Below, piece after piece: positions 23,113 to 33,125 of a stretch of 64,000 nucleotides of DNA. A program made the position numbers and the translations under genes. Origin of the DNA: Calycina herbarum (lineage: Eukaryota; Ascomycota; Leotiomycetes; Helotiales; Pezizellaceae); the NCBI GenBank assembly GCA_001414485.1, contig LLEY01000009.1, positions 248,001-312,000 of the forward strand, given 5' to 3'. The notes beneath the pieces were generated by a model, which was given only the letters and a program-made list of their open reading frames with translations, did no database searches and was not told the DNA's origin. Every line of letters starts with the position of its first letter. Positions within the stretch are counted from its first letter, which is position 1.

Positions 23113-23514
23113 TCAAACAAGAGGAGATCCTTTCGCACACCAGACGTCTTCAAATGCCAGTACCAGCTCCGTTTCAGCATCCCATTCTTCCTTCCAAAGC
23201 TCCTTTCCGACAGAACTGAACACGTTACTCTTCAACAAGTTGAGCCTTGCTTCCAAGTCATCGAGGGATTTCCCGGTGTCAACTCGGCGTTTGTCATCCT
23301 CAGCCACCTTTCGGTCGTATTTCTCCTGTAGCAAGTCGATTTCCTTGTTGAGTTTCTCCATCTCTTCCTTCTTTCCTCTGTATGCTTTTTGGCACAGCTC
23401 GTAGTTTCGGTAGCGGATTTCGAGATGCTTTTGGCTTGCGGCTGCCATTTTAGCTTCGGCCTTTTGTAGGGGAGTTTGAGAAGTGTTCTCTGTAGCGGCT
23501 GGCGTGGTGGACAT
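23113..23514 (-). CDS. Small coiled-coil family protein (TPLxxAEAK family, member A)
   Basis: 133 aa from the ATG at 23514 (MSTTP start shared with member C); an ATG at 23538 adds eight residues. The family motif TPLQKAEAKMAAASQKHLEI is at about residues 14-33. The central LLQEKYDRKVAEDD helix follows, and the chain ends AFEDVWCAKGSPLV. It is highly charged and predicted almost entirely helical, with no export or membrane signal. It is the closest relative of member B at 21440, with which it also shares promoter DNA. Function unknown. Confidence 0.78.
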   Translation of the reverse strand: MSTTPAATENTSQTPLQKAEAKMAAASQKHLEIRYRNYELCQKAYRGKKEEMEKLNKEIDLLQEKYDRKVAEDDKRRVDTGKSLDDLEARLNLLKSNVFSSVGKELWKEEWDAETELVLAFEDVWCAKGSPLV

Positions 23515-23626
23515 ATTTTTTGTTCTTACAGGGATCATTTTTATATTTGGGTAAATAAGCTATCTTGTTCTCTCGAGCTGGGTATGAGTTTTTTGAAGAA
23601 GGAATGGGGTTAAGGGTGCATGAGGA

Positions 23627-23730
23627 CTTATTTATAGTGGAAAACTGATATGGTTACACATGTCTGAGTGCCCATCTCTTTTGAATAACTGGATATTGCT
23701 TCTCCGTCTGACTGAATGCAAGGCCCATAT
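23627..23730 (-). promoter_or_regulatory. Promoter of member A
   Basis: TATA box CTATAAATAAG on the gene strand about 120 bp upstream of the start codon. It is followed by blocks shared with the member B promoter (CCATCTCTTTTGAATAAC; GTCTGACTGAATGCAA). Confidence 0.7.
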
Positions 23731-23898
23731 CAAGCGGGAGACGGACGATATGAGTGAATGTTACAAATACAGAGTAAGCATTCACAAACAGTCAATAAGT
23801 ACTGACAACTCAAAAGATTCCGTTCACAATACACTTGAATTTGAAATACACAACCACTCAAGTTTCAAACTATTTGGTACCAAGCATATATTATCCAA

Positions 23899-24378
23899 TC
23901 AAGAAGTATGATCAACATCATTACAACCCCCTAATAACCACATAAGCCCCAACCAGAACTCCATCATACTCTCCACCACGCCATTCCCCCTCGGACGTAA
24001 CCTCTTCACTTCATCCCTCGCAGCTTCTAAAGCTTCCCTCGTTTCCCAAACATAGTTTTCCGCATCCTTTTTCCCGATTTTAAGTAAACCTTGATACTCA
24101 GACCAAGCCTGATCCTCCAAAAACTTCAGCTCCAAAAGCGTCTTTTCCTGTTGTGGATTATTTTCCGCCACCTCGCTTTCATATTTCTGCACTAATTCTC
24201 GCACTTTCTACATATGCACTTGAATCTTTTGGAATGACTGAGTTTCGGTGATGAAGAACATTTTGTGGGCTTCGGATATTGCTTTTCTGTGGGCTTTTAA
24301 TGCTGTTTTGTGGTTTTCTTTAGCGTGTTCTAGAGGGGTTTTGTTTTTGGGGGTCGCCATTTCGCGTGGTGTTGACAT
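23899..24378 (-). pseudogene. Coiled-coil family member D, broken by an in-frame TAG
   Basis: From the ATG at 24378 the frame reads MSTPREMATPKNKTPLEHAK, matching the family start. It runs 56 codons to a TAG at 24210-24208, then stays open for another 102 codons in the same frame. The downstream part carries the central motif VQKYESEVAENNPQQEKT, like the gene at 13407. No plausible intron removes the stop. CAG to TAG is a RIP-type change. It could be a recent pseudogene or, less likely, a readthrough or edited gene. Confidence 0.7.
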
Positions 24379-24854
24379 GCTGCCTAGAATTAATTTTCAA
24401 TTTTAGAGATCCTTGTTACAATGCCTAAGTTTAGTTCAAGACTGGAACTGAAAAGGCAAGGAAGTGATTTTATAAGATTGCATAGCCATGTATCACGTGA
24501 TTCGAGCTTTGAATCAGTAGAGGAAAACAGCTGGGCCACAGCCACAAGATATGATGACGTGGTTGGTGAGAGAAGATCTCGATTCGGTGAGTGATTAAAG
24601 AGAGAGAGTAGTCGTCACAGTAAATAAGAAATGATTGTTATGAGAAATTACGATGCTGGGGAAAAGGTTGAATGAATAAAAGTTTAGGGTGGTGGTAATA
24701 GTAGTAAATTAAGTTGGGGTTTGGGGAGTGATTCAAGATATTGAGTTTAGTTGCTTAAATAATTTTGTAACAAGTTAGCAATCAGATTTAGATTGGAGGG
24801 TAACAGAGACAGAGAGACAGAGAGAGAGAGAAAGAAATAACTATATGAATCAAA
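24379..24854. other. Intergenic, with GA-rich simple repeat
   Basis: No gene seen. A purine-rich (GACAGAGAGA)-type stretch at about 24805-24836 lies just 3' of the next minus-strand gene. TTATAAAATC at about 24465-24475 could be the TATA element of member D. Confidence 0.45.
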
Positions 24855-25304
24855 TCATTTACCGTCCGACAACAGCAAAAGAAGATGATTACCAGCCAAA
24901 CTCATCTCGCGCTCATAAACCTCCTGGGTCAATCGTACCTGCAACTCCGCATTCCGAAGGCGTTCCAAAAATGGCTTCAAGAACTCCCCGTCCATCTCAA
25001 CAGCCTCTCGAGTTCGAGCAAGAAACTCTGCTTGCGCTTGTGCCTTCCCCTCTGCTACTAGTTCAAGCATTTCATTCAAAACTTCGACTGGTTGAAACTG
25101 CAAGTGCTCTCGCTCCTCTTGGAGGGTAGCGTAAAACTCTTGCGCCTTTTTGTCTGCGCTGTCAAGTGCGAGGAGCGAATCTTTCGTGTGTCGGAATTGA
25201 CGGGCAGAAGAGTGGGAGAGAACTTCGAGGTACTCTTCCCGGAGGGAAGCGCGGAGGTTTCGCGCCAACCGGCGGGCTAAACAAGCTTGTTGGACTCGTG
25301 ACAT
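24855..25304 (-). CDS. Small helical protein, Arg/Glu/Leu-rich (coiled-coil cluster, member H)
   Basis: 149 aa from the ATG at 25304 (MSRVQQACLARRL); an upstream in-frame ATG at 25373 adds a His/Pro-rich leader. The chain is a long charged helix, for example AQEFYATLQEEREHLQF and FLERLRNAELQVRLTQEVYE. There is no membrane or signal segment. It lies in the cluster and has the same general build, but I see no clear copy of the TPLxxAEAK motif. Function unknown. Confidence 0.65.
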   Translation of the reverse strand: MSRVQQACLARRLARNLRASLREEYLEVLSHSSARQFRHTKDSLLALDSADKKAQEFYATLQEEREHLQFQPVEVLNEMLELVAEGKAQAQAEFLARTREAVEMDGEFLKPFLERLRNAELQVRLTQEVYEREMSLAGNHLLLLLSDGK

Positions 25305-25910
25305 TGTGGATTTTGGCGTGGGTTGTGAGTGATAATGATGTGGATGTGGAAGGATAGAACTGGGGAATTGCAATCGTAAATCATGGGAACATCGAAGTTT
25401 TTTATACCCAAAGTATTGTGAAACTAAACAGTGGTTTTGAAGTCAAACAGTTGCATTTGGGAACTCTGTCTCTTTGTTGTTTTCCGAAACTCATTGCTTT
25501 GGAGGTGAGTTGTACTCTGCCTATGAGAAAACAATCGATTGTCATTACAAAGGGGGACAAAGAAGTCATTGGGGATGACGAATCAACAAAGATTTCTACC
25601 AGAACGCCAACTCTTTTTCTTATGAAGCGATGGAAGATATTGGTGCGGGGTCGTTTTGTTAGGGGAGGGGCATTTAAGCGACCTTCTCCTCACTCAAAAT
25701 AATGACGGCAAATGCACAAGTAACCTTCAGTCTATTTCTTCATGCTAGGTATCAGTATTATAAGAAGATCCAAAGGATTCTCTCGTGATTCTAGACCCCC
25801 AACAATAACAGACTTCCTCCATATGATCCAATGCATTGCAAGACGTTTTCTTTTTGGAAATAAATGGCGTGGTCGGCCAGTCATAGCCAACAAAGACATC
25901 CTGCATCTCT
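25305..25910. other. Intergenic, no supportable gene
   Basis: Only short frames without domain features are present. It separates the divergent coiled-coil promoter from the 3' end of the ATPase gene. Confidence 0.45.
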
Positions 25911-28181
25911 TTATACGCTTACCATTGATATTCCGCCATCCCAGGTGATTCGTCTCCGAACCTTAACTCTAAGCAACCTAAATGGCTCAGATTCTTCAGA
26001 TCCATCACTCGCTCCCATCACTGCTGAAGGTGCGAAAACCAAAGCCTCTCCCGTTTGCAACCGCAAAATTTGTTTATAAAGACCGCCGTCGTCACTGCTA
26101 TCATTGACGTCCTTTCCGGGAATCGAGATGTGATGGCGAAGAACGGAAAGCCAATCTGGACTTGTGAAGCGGTGGATAACGGTGATTGAGCATAAGTCAA
26201 TGAGTTTGGGGGAAATTGTAGGCTCTTGAGTGGAGATAATGACTCGTGCTCCGTAGTGTCGTTGTTCTCTGATTACTCGTTTGAGGGATTCGGTCAGGGC
26301 TTTCGCACCAGGTGTTTCGGTCATGAACTGTGAGCGATCAGTATAAGCCTTTGCACATGAACGTGTCTTTTTACCTTGTGAGCCTCATCCACGAATATAA
26401 CCTTGCCAGAAGCCGCATCAGACTCCAGAAACATGCCCATTCCTATCTTGAACAAGACGCATGCCGTACTCGCATCCACGAAAGGGCATGAAAGATCCAT
26501 GATGGTCACTTCGCCGGGTTCGAAAGTAGGACTAGTCGTCGATCCGTCCAGATCCATGAATGATTCTAGAAGATCAAGTCTTTGTTCTAGGAACGCGATC
26601 TGGTTTCTATCAAGTCCTGCTTCATCAAGTCGTCGTCTGAACTCAAGATAGTTAAAGTCTCCCGATAATTCCGTAGCCATCTGACGCAAGATTTTTGTGA
26701 CGGTACCCATATAGAGTGGTGATCCTTGAGATTGATCAATGCCCATAAGAGTCAACATTATGCCAATATTGAGGTCCTTGGGTTGCAGTTTGAATGGCTC
26801 AACACGCACTCCGGGGATCTGGGAATATGCTGCCCCAAGGCTTCGATAATTCGAGGGAGAGACCAGTACCTTGACTTTCTTGGCACTAAACGGCGTCTTG
26901 AGACTTTGATTAGGGGCTGCCAGAAACACAGCCTCACTAGGCCGAAACCCAAATTCAGATGTATATTCTGCGAAATTAAAGACCAGGGCTGTCAGGGGCT
27001 TCTCAAGAGCACCCAGAACCGACGTCTGAATCAAGCAGTTTTCTGTGACCTCGTGAGAAGGCAAACATGTAAGGGATAATGAAAATGCTTACCTATCATA
27101 CATGTCGAAGTGTGCGATTTTCCACTGCCTTGGATACCACAAATGAATGCGCTGAAAGGGATGTTGGTGTTGAGAAAGAGTTCGGGTCGGCCGCCGCCGG
27201 AGGAGTGAAAAATGCCTAGAAGCCCATATTGTGGAAGTTGTGCTTTATAGTTCTGACGGGTCTGATCCGAGAAGAGTACTGAATTCTTGACGGCCTCCTT
27301 GTTGGATCCCTTGTCAATGTCATCGCTTGCGTTTTCATCGAGATGCAGTAGTTGGAGTTGGAGTCTCGCCGTCGATAGGATTCTATCAAAGTCGAAATTA
27401 GACGTCTGTTCTTGCGGCTTTGACTCGTTGAGGAATTTCTGTACAGCTGTTACTTATTAGCATTATGGGCTCTATGGTATCGTCTTGGGACTTCGAACTC
27501 CCATACCGAGAATCTTTGTATTTCCTGAGACCTTTTGCGCGGGATCTGGCGTGGACATTGTCTCATTATTCGTATTTTGAGGTACAAGAGAAGAAAAGCG
27601 ATCTTGAAGTGCTTTAACGGATAATGGAGATGCAGGCGGCACTTTTTGATGGCTGGCAGCACCGATTGTTACGGGAGCTGGTTCTGGGATGTTCTTCTAG
27701 CGAGTGGTTAGTGGTAAACAACAGAGTTTGTAGGCAATCCTACCTGGTTCAATGTGACAGGTCCAGTGGGTGGTAAGTTGGGTGCCATATTTCCATTTTG
27801 TGGTTGGTGTGATCGATGTCCCCGATCTCCTCGGTGTCCCTTTCCGTTGGATTCATTTTCGGTGGATGGACTTCTGGTGCCCACAGAGGGAGTTGTAATG
27901 TTTGATGATTCTGACTTGGAAATCCTACGCCGCCAACAACTAGGATAGTCATGCTCACCTCTCAGGCTATCATTTGTAAACCTTCGTGTCGTGTCTGGGG
28001 TTCGACCAGGTACTCACCTTTTGACAATTTGACCTATTTGTTCTCTGTATTGCGGACGCTCACCGACTAACTTAACCTTCAACGCCGACTTTCCCATAAA
28101 GTTTCCATCTCGTACATAGCAATCTCTCTCTTGCACTCTTTGCAAGATCCATTTCTTGAGTTCCGAGGATGAGAGTGACAT
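25911..28181 (-). CDS. HerA/FtsK-like P-loop ATPase (fungal, unknown role)
   Basis: Six exons: 28181-28018, 27966-27744, 27696-27507, 27446-27093, 27042-26375, 26327-25911, total 671 aa. Introns are 47-60 nt. Exon 4 carries the Walker A motif ICGIQGSGKSHT (about residues 293-304). Exon 5 ends with Walker B VIFVDEAHK. Exon 6 starts with the following helix and carries VIISTQEPTISPKL, the sensor-like strand of the HerA/DUF87 group. The N-terminal 130 residues are basic and disordered (CWRRRRISKS), possibly nucleic-acid binding. Likely an ATP-driven motor on DNA or a partner of unknown identity. The small exons 1-4 are inferred from splice sites and frame closure. Confidence 0.8.
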
Positions 28182-28581
28182 CGTGAAGCCGTTCTTTTTT
28201 TGCTCAGACTTGGGCTTTGGGGGTCAAGTAGAATTAATCAAGGCTGAATCAGAAAAGGAGTTGGGTTTTCTTCAAAGTCATTATTCTCTCGGGGGAGCAG
28301 CACGGAGCGAGCGAGCGTGTCGCAAGACAGCCTTAGCCAGGCAGCAGAGGCCTCGGCCGAAGTAATTCACCTTGGAATTGGGTCTTCACGGTTCCAGAAT
28401 AAGCGAGACAAGAGCCTTGTGAGTATTGAAGGGCTCTAAGCGTGTTTCCTTACTCGTCTACGTCTTGTGAAGTGAGGCCTCGCATCACAAGTAAGCATGA
28501 CCGCGGCTCGGCCAGAATAGGAAACTCCGAGATGGATCCTCGCAGCCCTCCAGCCCAACCACCCAGCAGTTCAGTTCCAGC
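28182..28581. other. Intergenic, no gene
   Basis: 400 bp between two minus-strand genes. A GC-rich segment with GAGCGAGCGAGCG lies at 28306-28318. Nothing else is visible. Confidence 0.5.
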
Positions 28582-29157
28582 CTACAAAATCAAAGTCAAC
28601 CCACCACCAACAACCCAACTCGCCATCAAGTACGGCATATTCAACCTCACTTCCTGCGTATTCGTGATCGCCACATTATAATCCCCCACACCGGGTAGCG
28701 GAACCTTCGCCTTCCCCTTCCAAAAATCCCCAACATGGCTTCGCGCCGCGATCAAGACGGCCACATTCAGAGCCGCAACGAATGCGCTTACATATGGGGA
28801 TATCGAGAGGCTGAAAACAGGGGAGAGGATGAGGAATACGGAGCTTGCGAAGGATGAGAAGATCTATGAGTTGTAACCTGTTAGTGCTGGTTGCAGAGTC
28901 CGCCGTGTTTTTTTGAAGCGTGCAGGGGCTCTGGAGCTCGGGAGCTCGGGAATTGGACTTACGGCTATGGTTCCACTAGCCTGTGTTGTTCTTGTTTTAT
29001 GCAGCTGGTTTTCTGCTATGTTGGAGTATTTTGCTGCTTTCTTGCTCTTCTCTTCGTACTTTTGGAGGTTGGTGATTGAGATGGAGGCGAGGTAGAGATT
29101 GTAGGCAGAGAAAGCGGCCTGGAAGCCATTGATCAGGGTAATTATCGTGCTAGTCAT
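28582..29157 (-). CDS. Small four-helix membrane protein (hypothetical)
   Basis: Two exons, 29157-28963 and 28863-28582, 158 aa. The 99-nt intron has GTAAGT and a CACTAAC branch site, and ends at CTCATAG. Hydrophobic segments are IITLINGFQAAFSAYNLYLA, IFSSFASSVFLILSPVFSL, YVSAFVAALNVAVLIAA and MPYLMASWVVGGGLTLIL. The charged loop LQKYEEKSKKAAKYS follows TM1. It resembles small fungal integral membrane proteins of unknown role. The model explains why a long plus-strand frame here carries a stop. Confidence 0.72.
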
Positions 29158-29813
29158 TCTGTTGTACTTTGTTTTGGAAGAAATGCTGACGAGTTGTGCT
29201 TCAGTAAAGTCTTCTCTTGTGGTTGATGTACTCGAGTATTTAGTTGTGTGTTCCTGCGAGACTTTGGAGTGGTGACGTCATGCGGGCTCGGGGGATTTTG
29301 GCAAGCGCAATCGAGCCAACGCGATTTCTGTCTGAGCCCAAAAGGTTTGGACTTCAAAAAAGGTATTTCTGGTATATCCTTGCCAACAGTTTTTCTCTCA
29401 AGCTAAAAACATCAGTCAAAACGTTGGCCATCATCGCCGTCGTGTGCTCTGACCACTCTCGCATCCCTTCCCTCGTTGGGAGATCCCCAGACGGCTTTAA
29501 TATCACCAAAATAAGGGCATAGTTTACCGTATAAATTGACATGCCACCGTAGAAACTTAGGTTATCTCCGCTCACTTCATGCATACCAAGTGGGAAATAG
29601 TTCAATTGCGATTGAGTAGAGAGGAGAATTGTATTGCTCGGAGAAACCACCCCTCAAGTAAGCCCCAAATGTCTCTTAACCTCCAAGTCCATCAAACGAT
29701 ACCAAAGTCATTCCACCCACAGTCAGTTGGCAGCTTCCTGTTCCTGGCGCAATCCTCCCTCTTTTCGTGTCCCTTTTAGGAGAAACCCCAGAGAAAACCG
29801 GAAGACTTCTCGG
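29158..29813. other. Intergenic with one doubtful ORF
   Basis: A minus-strand frame 29650-29354 (98 codons) contains a hydrophobic YTVNYALILVIL segment but no recognised domain, and its reality is doubtful. The rest shows nothing. Confidence 0.4.
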
Positions 29814-30432
29814 TCATTTGGAGTCCGATGGTGAAGCGTTTTCCTCCTCGTTTTCCTCCTCGTTTTCCTCCTCGTTTTCCTCTGCCTTTGCGTATATGGA
29901 GCCATAGCCGTGGCGTTGTCCATATTCTGAATACAATGTTATTACCAAGTCTTGCAGAGGGAGAAAGAAAGAAAGAAAGAAAGCTCAACTCACCATCCAA
30001 CTCGGCAAGTCTCGATTCCAAGTTCATACGGCCAATCACCTTCTTCAGCTCGACATTTAGCTCCCGCTCCTTAAGCAATAATCCTCCAACCTTCTCGAAC
30101 AGCTCCTTCAACACGTTCCTTTGAAACTTAGTACTTCCTTCAAAGTCTACGATTCTATGATGTTGCTTCTTCAGGTGTACCCAAAGACGTCGCATTTCCT
30201 CTAAGCGCTGAAGATCCTCCTTGCATTCACTGATCAATGTTTCGAATTCGGATTGTCTCTTGGGGGTTGTGGTAAGGAAGGATCGTATTGGAGGCGACTG
30301 GATTTCAAACGATTAGCTTGTTGTCTGTTGGTTTGCTGCAGAGGAATAACTAGCATAGCGCAAGGTCCGAGTCAGTGAGGTGGTAGACACAAGACGGGGC
30401 TTGAAAGCCGCCATCATGCCAAACTTCATCAT
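29814..30432 (-). CDS. Coiled-coil protein with acidic repeat tail, possibly mitochondrial (member I)
   Basis: Proposed exons 30432-30391, 30297-29994 and 29926-29814, 152 aa. The 3' intron (67 nt, GTGAGT to TTCAG) is firm. The first intron (93 nt, GTGTCT to ATCCAG, branch GCTAATC) is tentative; without it the same frame meets a TAA. The N-terminus (AAFKPRL then SPPIRSFLTTTPKRQ) is basic and Ser/Thr-rich like a mitochondrial presequence. The body is a charged helix (LKKQHHRIVDFEGS...RELNVELKKVIGRM). The last exon encodes a tandem EEN-type acidic repeat from a 12-bp minisatellite. Function unknown. Confidence 0.6.
29838..29885. repeat. 12-bp minisatellite inside coding exon
   Basis: Four units of GTTTTCCTCCTC (the last one diverged). 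On the minus strand, in the chosen frame, each unit encodes Glu-Glu-Asn-Glu, giving an acidic tail. Copy number changes would keep the frame. Confidence 0.9.
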
Positions 30433-30792
30433 GTCGATGGGTTTTTCGTTCAGGGTGGACCAAGGTGGGCTGGTTGATTTGAGGATGGATGTGAGGTGAT
30501 GCTAGTCTTATGCAGGAATTTATATCTCTGAGTCACTGGTCTATTAGGGGGGTCACGGGTTAGTTGGTGAATTGAGTGTGTAAAATTAGATTTTCTCAAC
30601 CAAGAGTACTCGGAGGATATTCTGTTAATATTTATAAAAAATTTCCAATTCGTGTTTCATACCGGGTCTAAGGAAGTGGGGAAATATTGTATCATTCGCG
30701 TGGAATTATCAAGGGGAGGCTTAAATAGAGGGAGTAGCTCGGCTTGAAACTTAATTTATCTACTCGCAACTCACTCAAGGCATGCAACTGCT
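30433..30792. other. Intergenic, possible MITE end
   Basis: Near 30736-30775 the order AGCTCGG ... CTCGCAACTCACT recalls the inner and outer parts of the TIR of the MITE at 22357-22869. No partner arm was found. Otherwise no gene. Confidence 0.4.
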
Positions 30793-31059
30793 TCATCGAG
30801 CAAACTGAACACCCAAGGCACATCCATTGAGTTTATAGCCATTCAATTCCTCTTGAGCTTTCGATGCATCTAATGCTTCGCTGAAGGTGACATATGCATA
30901 ACCTTGAGGGTTTCGGCCGAGCATGAAATACGAGATTGCGCCATATTTCTCAAAGAGACTTGCTAATTCGGGGCCACGGATGTCGCCAGAGATGTTAGAG
31001 ATCAAAAGAGTGGTAGCCCAGATATCTGTTTGGTCAATGAAGTTGTTTGGAGCCGACAT
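30793..31059 (-). CDS. Small single-RRM RNA-binding protein
   Basis: 88 aa from the ATG at 31059; in-frame ATGs at 31128 and 31116 would add up to 23 residues. The chain is almost only one RRM: RNP2 is LLISNISG, helix 1 is ELASLFEKYGAI, RNP1 is GYAYVTF, and the end is ELNGYKLNGCALGVQFAR. Solo-RRM proteins of this size act as RNA-binding or splicing accessory proteins. No Gly/Arg tail is present, so the specific role is unknown. Confidence 0.82.
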   Translation of the reverse strand: MSAPNNFIDQTDIWATTLLISNISGDIRGPELASLFEKYGAISYFMLGRNPQGYAYVTFSEALDASKAQEELNGYKLNGCALGVQFAR

Positions 31060-31836
31060 CTTGAGTTGGGTTATTCGCTTTATGGGGTTTGAGTACTGTT
31101 GAGGTATGTCTGTCATGTTAAATATCATTAGGAATCGAGGTACAGGAAGTTTTCTACGATGTTTGATATTTATGCATAGAGAGTTCGGGTTGTTCAGTAT
31201 AAAGGCACGTGGGAAGTTTCATCCTTACGCTGGTCATTTTGATGAAACTTTTTGTTGCAGGGGTTTGAAACCCATCTTCTTTTCCTTTATCCCTAATGTT
31301 GCCTTGGAGAATTGTTAAACCTTCGGTTTCTTTACTACTCCCAGGGACAATAGAAACATTGTTTTGCATGGTAAAAAAACAAAGGGATAGCTTAAGCGAG
31401 ACATCTTGGCACAGGTCCAAAGGAAGAACTTATTTGTTGAGATTGGCATCGCAACATAGATAGCCCTCATTCATCATCCGATAGCACCGATGAGCTAAGG
31501 GCTATGAAATTTGTGATAGTGCTGCAGTAATCCAGACCTGACCAAGATTTCATCGCACGCCCATAGGACTTGGAAAGTTGATTAAATTGTTCCAAATAAC
31601 TTTTGTAGCCAAGTTTTATCTGCTGGTTTTGTTCTTCGAGATGTGCTGGCACAGTGTGTAGCGGGTGAAGTGCCACATGTGTTCCTGGTGGTTGGTGAAT
31701 TACCACTAACACAAAGACCGCCATTATTCACTGAATCTGCTTTGGCGCTCAACTAACATCGTGTATCTTCTTATCTCTTCTCCTCCTCTTCAACAGCCAC
31801 ACAACCTAACAGCTCGAACTCATTCGAATCGTAAAC
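31060..31836. other. Intergenic with a doubtful small ORF
   Basis: A minus-strand frame 31724-31467 (85 codons, ending SSSVLSDDE) is open but lacks a recognisable domain. I leave it unassigned. Confidence 0.4.
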
Positions 31837-32734
31837 ATGGCAACAGACACATCCAACCTCTTCAAGATGGGCACCCGCGAGAAATCAGTAGGCTGGTACG
31901 CAATATCACTTGAAACCATCACACCCGAGCAACGAGATCTTCTCGAGAACTACTCCCACATCGCACCCGAAGACGTCATTCCCCATATCCACAAGCTTGT
32001 ATGTCCTCCAGTTTCCAATAGCATCTGGTCCTTGTCTAACATACCAAAAGCGAGATCAAGCCTGGGAAATCTACCCATATCCGTGTATCGGACAATTTCG
32101 CTTCATTGACTTGAGCATGATGCATACTCCCTCCTACCAATCTATCCTCGCACGTCTCAAATCTGGAGGCTCCCTCTTGGATCTTGGCTGTTGCTGTGCA
32201 CAAGATTTACGAAAATTAGCTCATGATGGTGCCCATGCTTCGAATCTTTATGGTGCTGAACTCGAACAAGGATTCCTTGATTTGGGCTATGACTTATTTC
32301 GTGATAAGGAAACCTTTGGTGCTCATTTCATGGTGGCGGATGTGTTTGACAAACAAGGGGAGTTGGGGAAATTGGAGGGAAAGATGGATGTTGTTCACCT
32401 AGGACTATTTCTCCATCTTTTCAATTTGGAGAAACAAGTCGAGGTTTGCGAGCTAGTAGTGGGTTTGTTGAAGCCGGAGAAAGGAGTACTGATCATTGGT
32501 CAACAAATCGGCATGTTGGAAGCTAGAGAAGAAGCGAGAGAGGGTGATAGAAAGATATTCAAGCATAATGTGGAGAGCTTTAAGCGGATGTGGGTTGAGA
32601 TTGGTGAAAAGACACAGTCTGAGTGGGTCGTAAGTGCAAAATTGGATCATGGATTGGGAATTGAAGATGAGAACCGGAAGTGGGATGACCCGAGCTCAAG
32701 GAGATTGGTCTTTGAAGTCGAGAGGGTGAATTGA
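31837..32734 (+). CDS. SAM-dependent methyltransferase (class I, small-molecule type)
   Basis: Two exons, 31837-31998 and 32051-32734, 281 aa. The 52-nt intron is GTATGT to CAAAAG and joins HKL to RDQAWEIYPYPC. Motif I is SLLDLGCCCAQDLRKLA (about residues 97-113), with the acidic end of beta-2 at YGAELEQGFLDLG. Motif post-I/IV is MDVVHLGLFLHLF, and VVGLLKPEKGVLIIGQQIG is motif VI/post. The layout resembles fungal methyltransferases of meroterpenoid/polyketide pathways, but no cluster lies around it, so the substrate is unknown. Confidence 0.85.
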
Positions 32735-33125
32735 AGTGATGAGTACTGTTTACGATGAGAAATAGACGAGTTCGCCTGACTTTGCAGACCAATTGAAATT
32801 CTGTTTCAAGCGAGTCGTTCATACAAAAACAAAAACAGGCGACAGGCTGCGTGAAATACTCATTCCTAGAAAATGTTCTCGCGATTTTGTTAAGCAAAAT
32901 AGTTTTCGGATGTGACACGAGCAGATCATTCACATTCCAACTCAGAGGAGTAAAAGTTTCAGATGGTTTGACATTATTGATACTTGATAGGTTTGGTAAG
33001 CAGCACAGCGGGTCACGGGAGAAGAAGTCGTTCCATTATGAAATAAGATCAATAAACCAAGCTACCATCTCATGCTCGTCAAAATTTACCGCGAATCCCA
33101 AGTTGTGTTGTCAAGCATCGACCCC
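32735..33125. other. Convergent intergenic region
   Basis: Lies between the 3' ends of a plus- and a minus-strand gene. No gene or distinctive repeat seen. Confidence 0.5.

Noticed and set aside
28532..28876. Plus-strand frame of 115 codons with one in-frame TAA, looking like a small pseudogene
   Set aside because: The minus strand gives a better gene (four TM helices, consensus intron with branch site, exact frame closure) over the same bases, so the plus-strand frame is a shadow.
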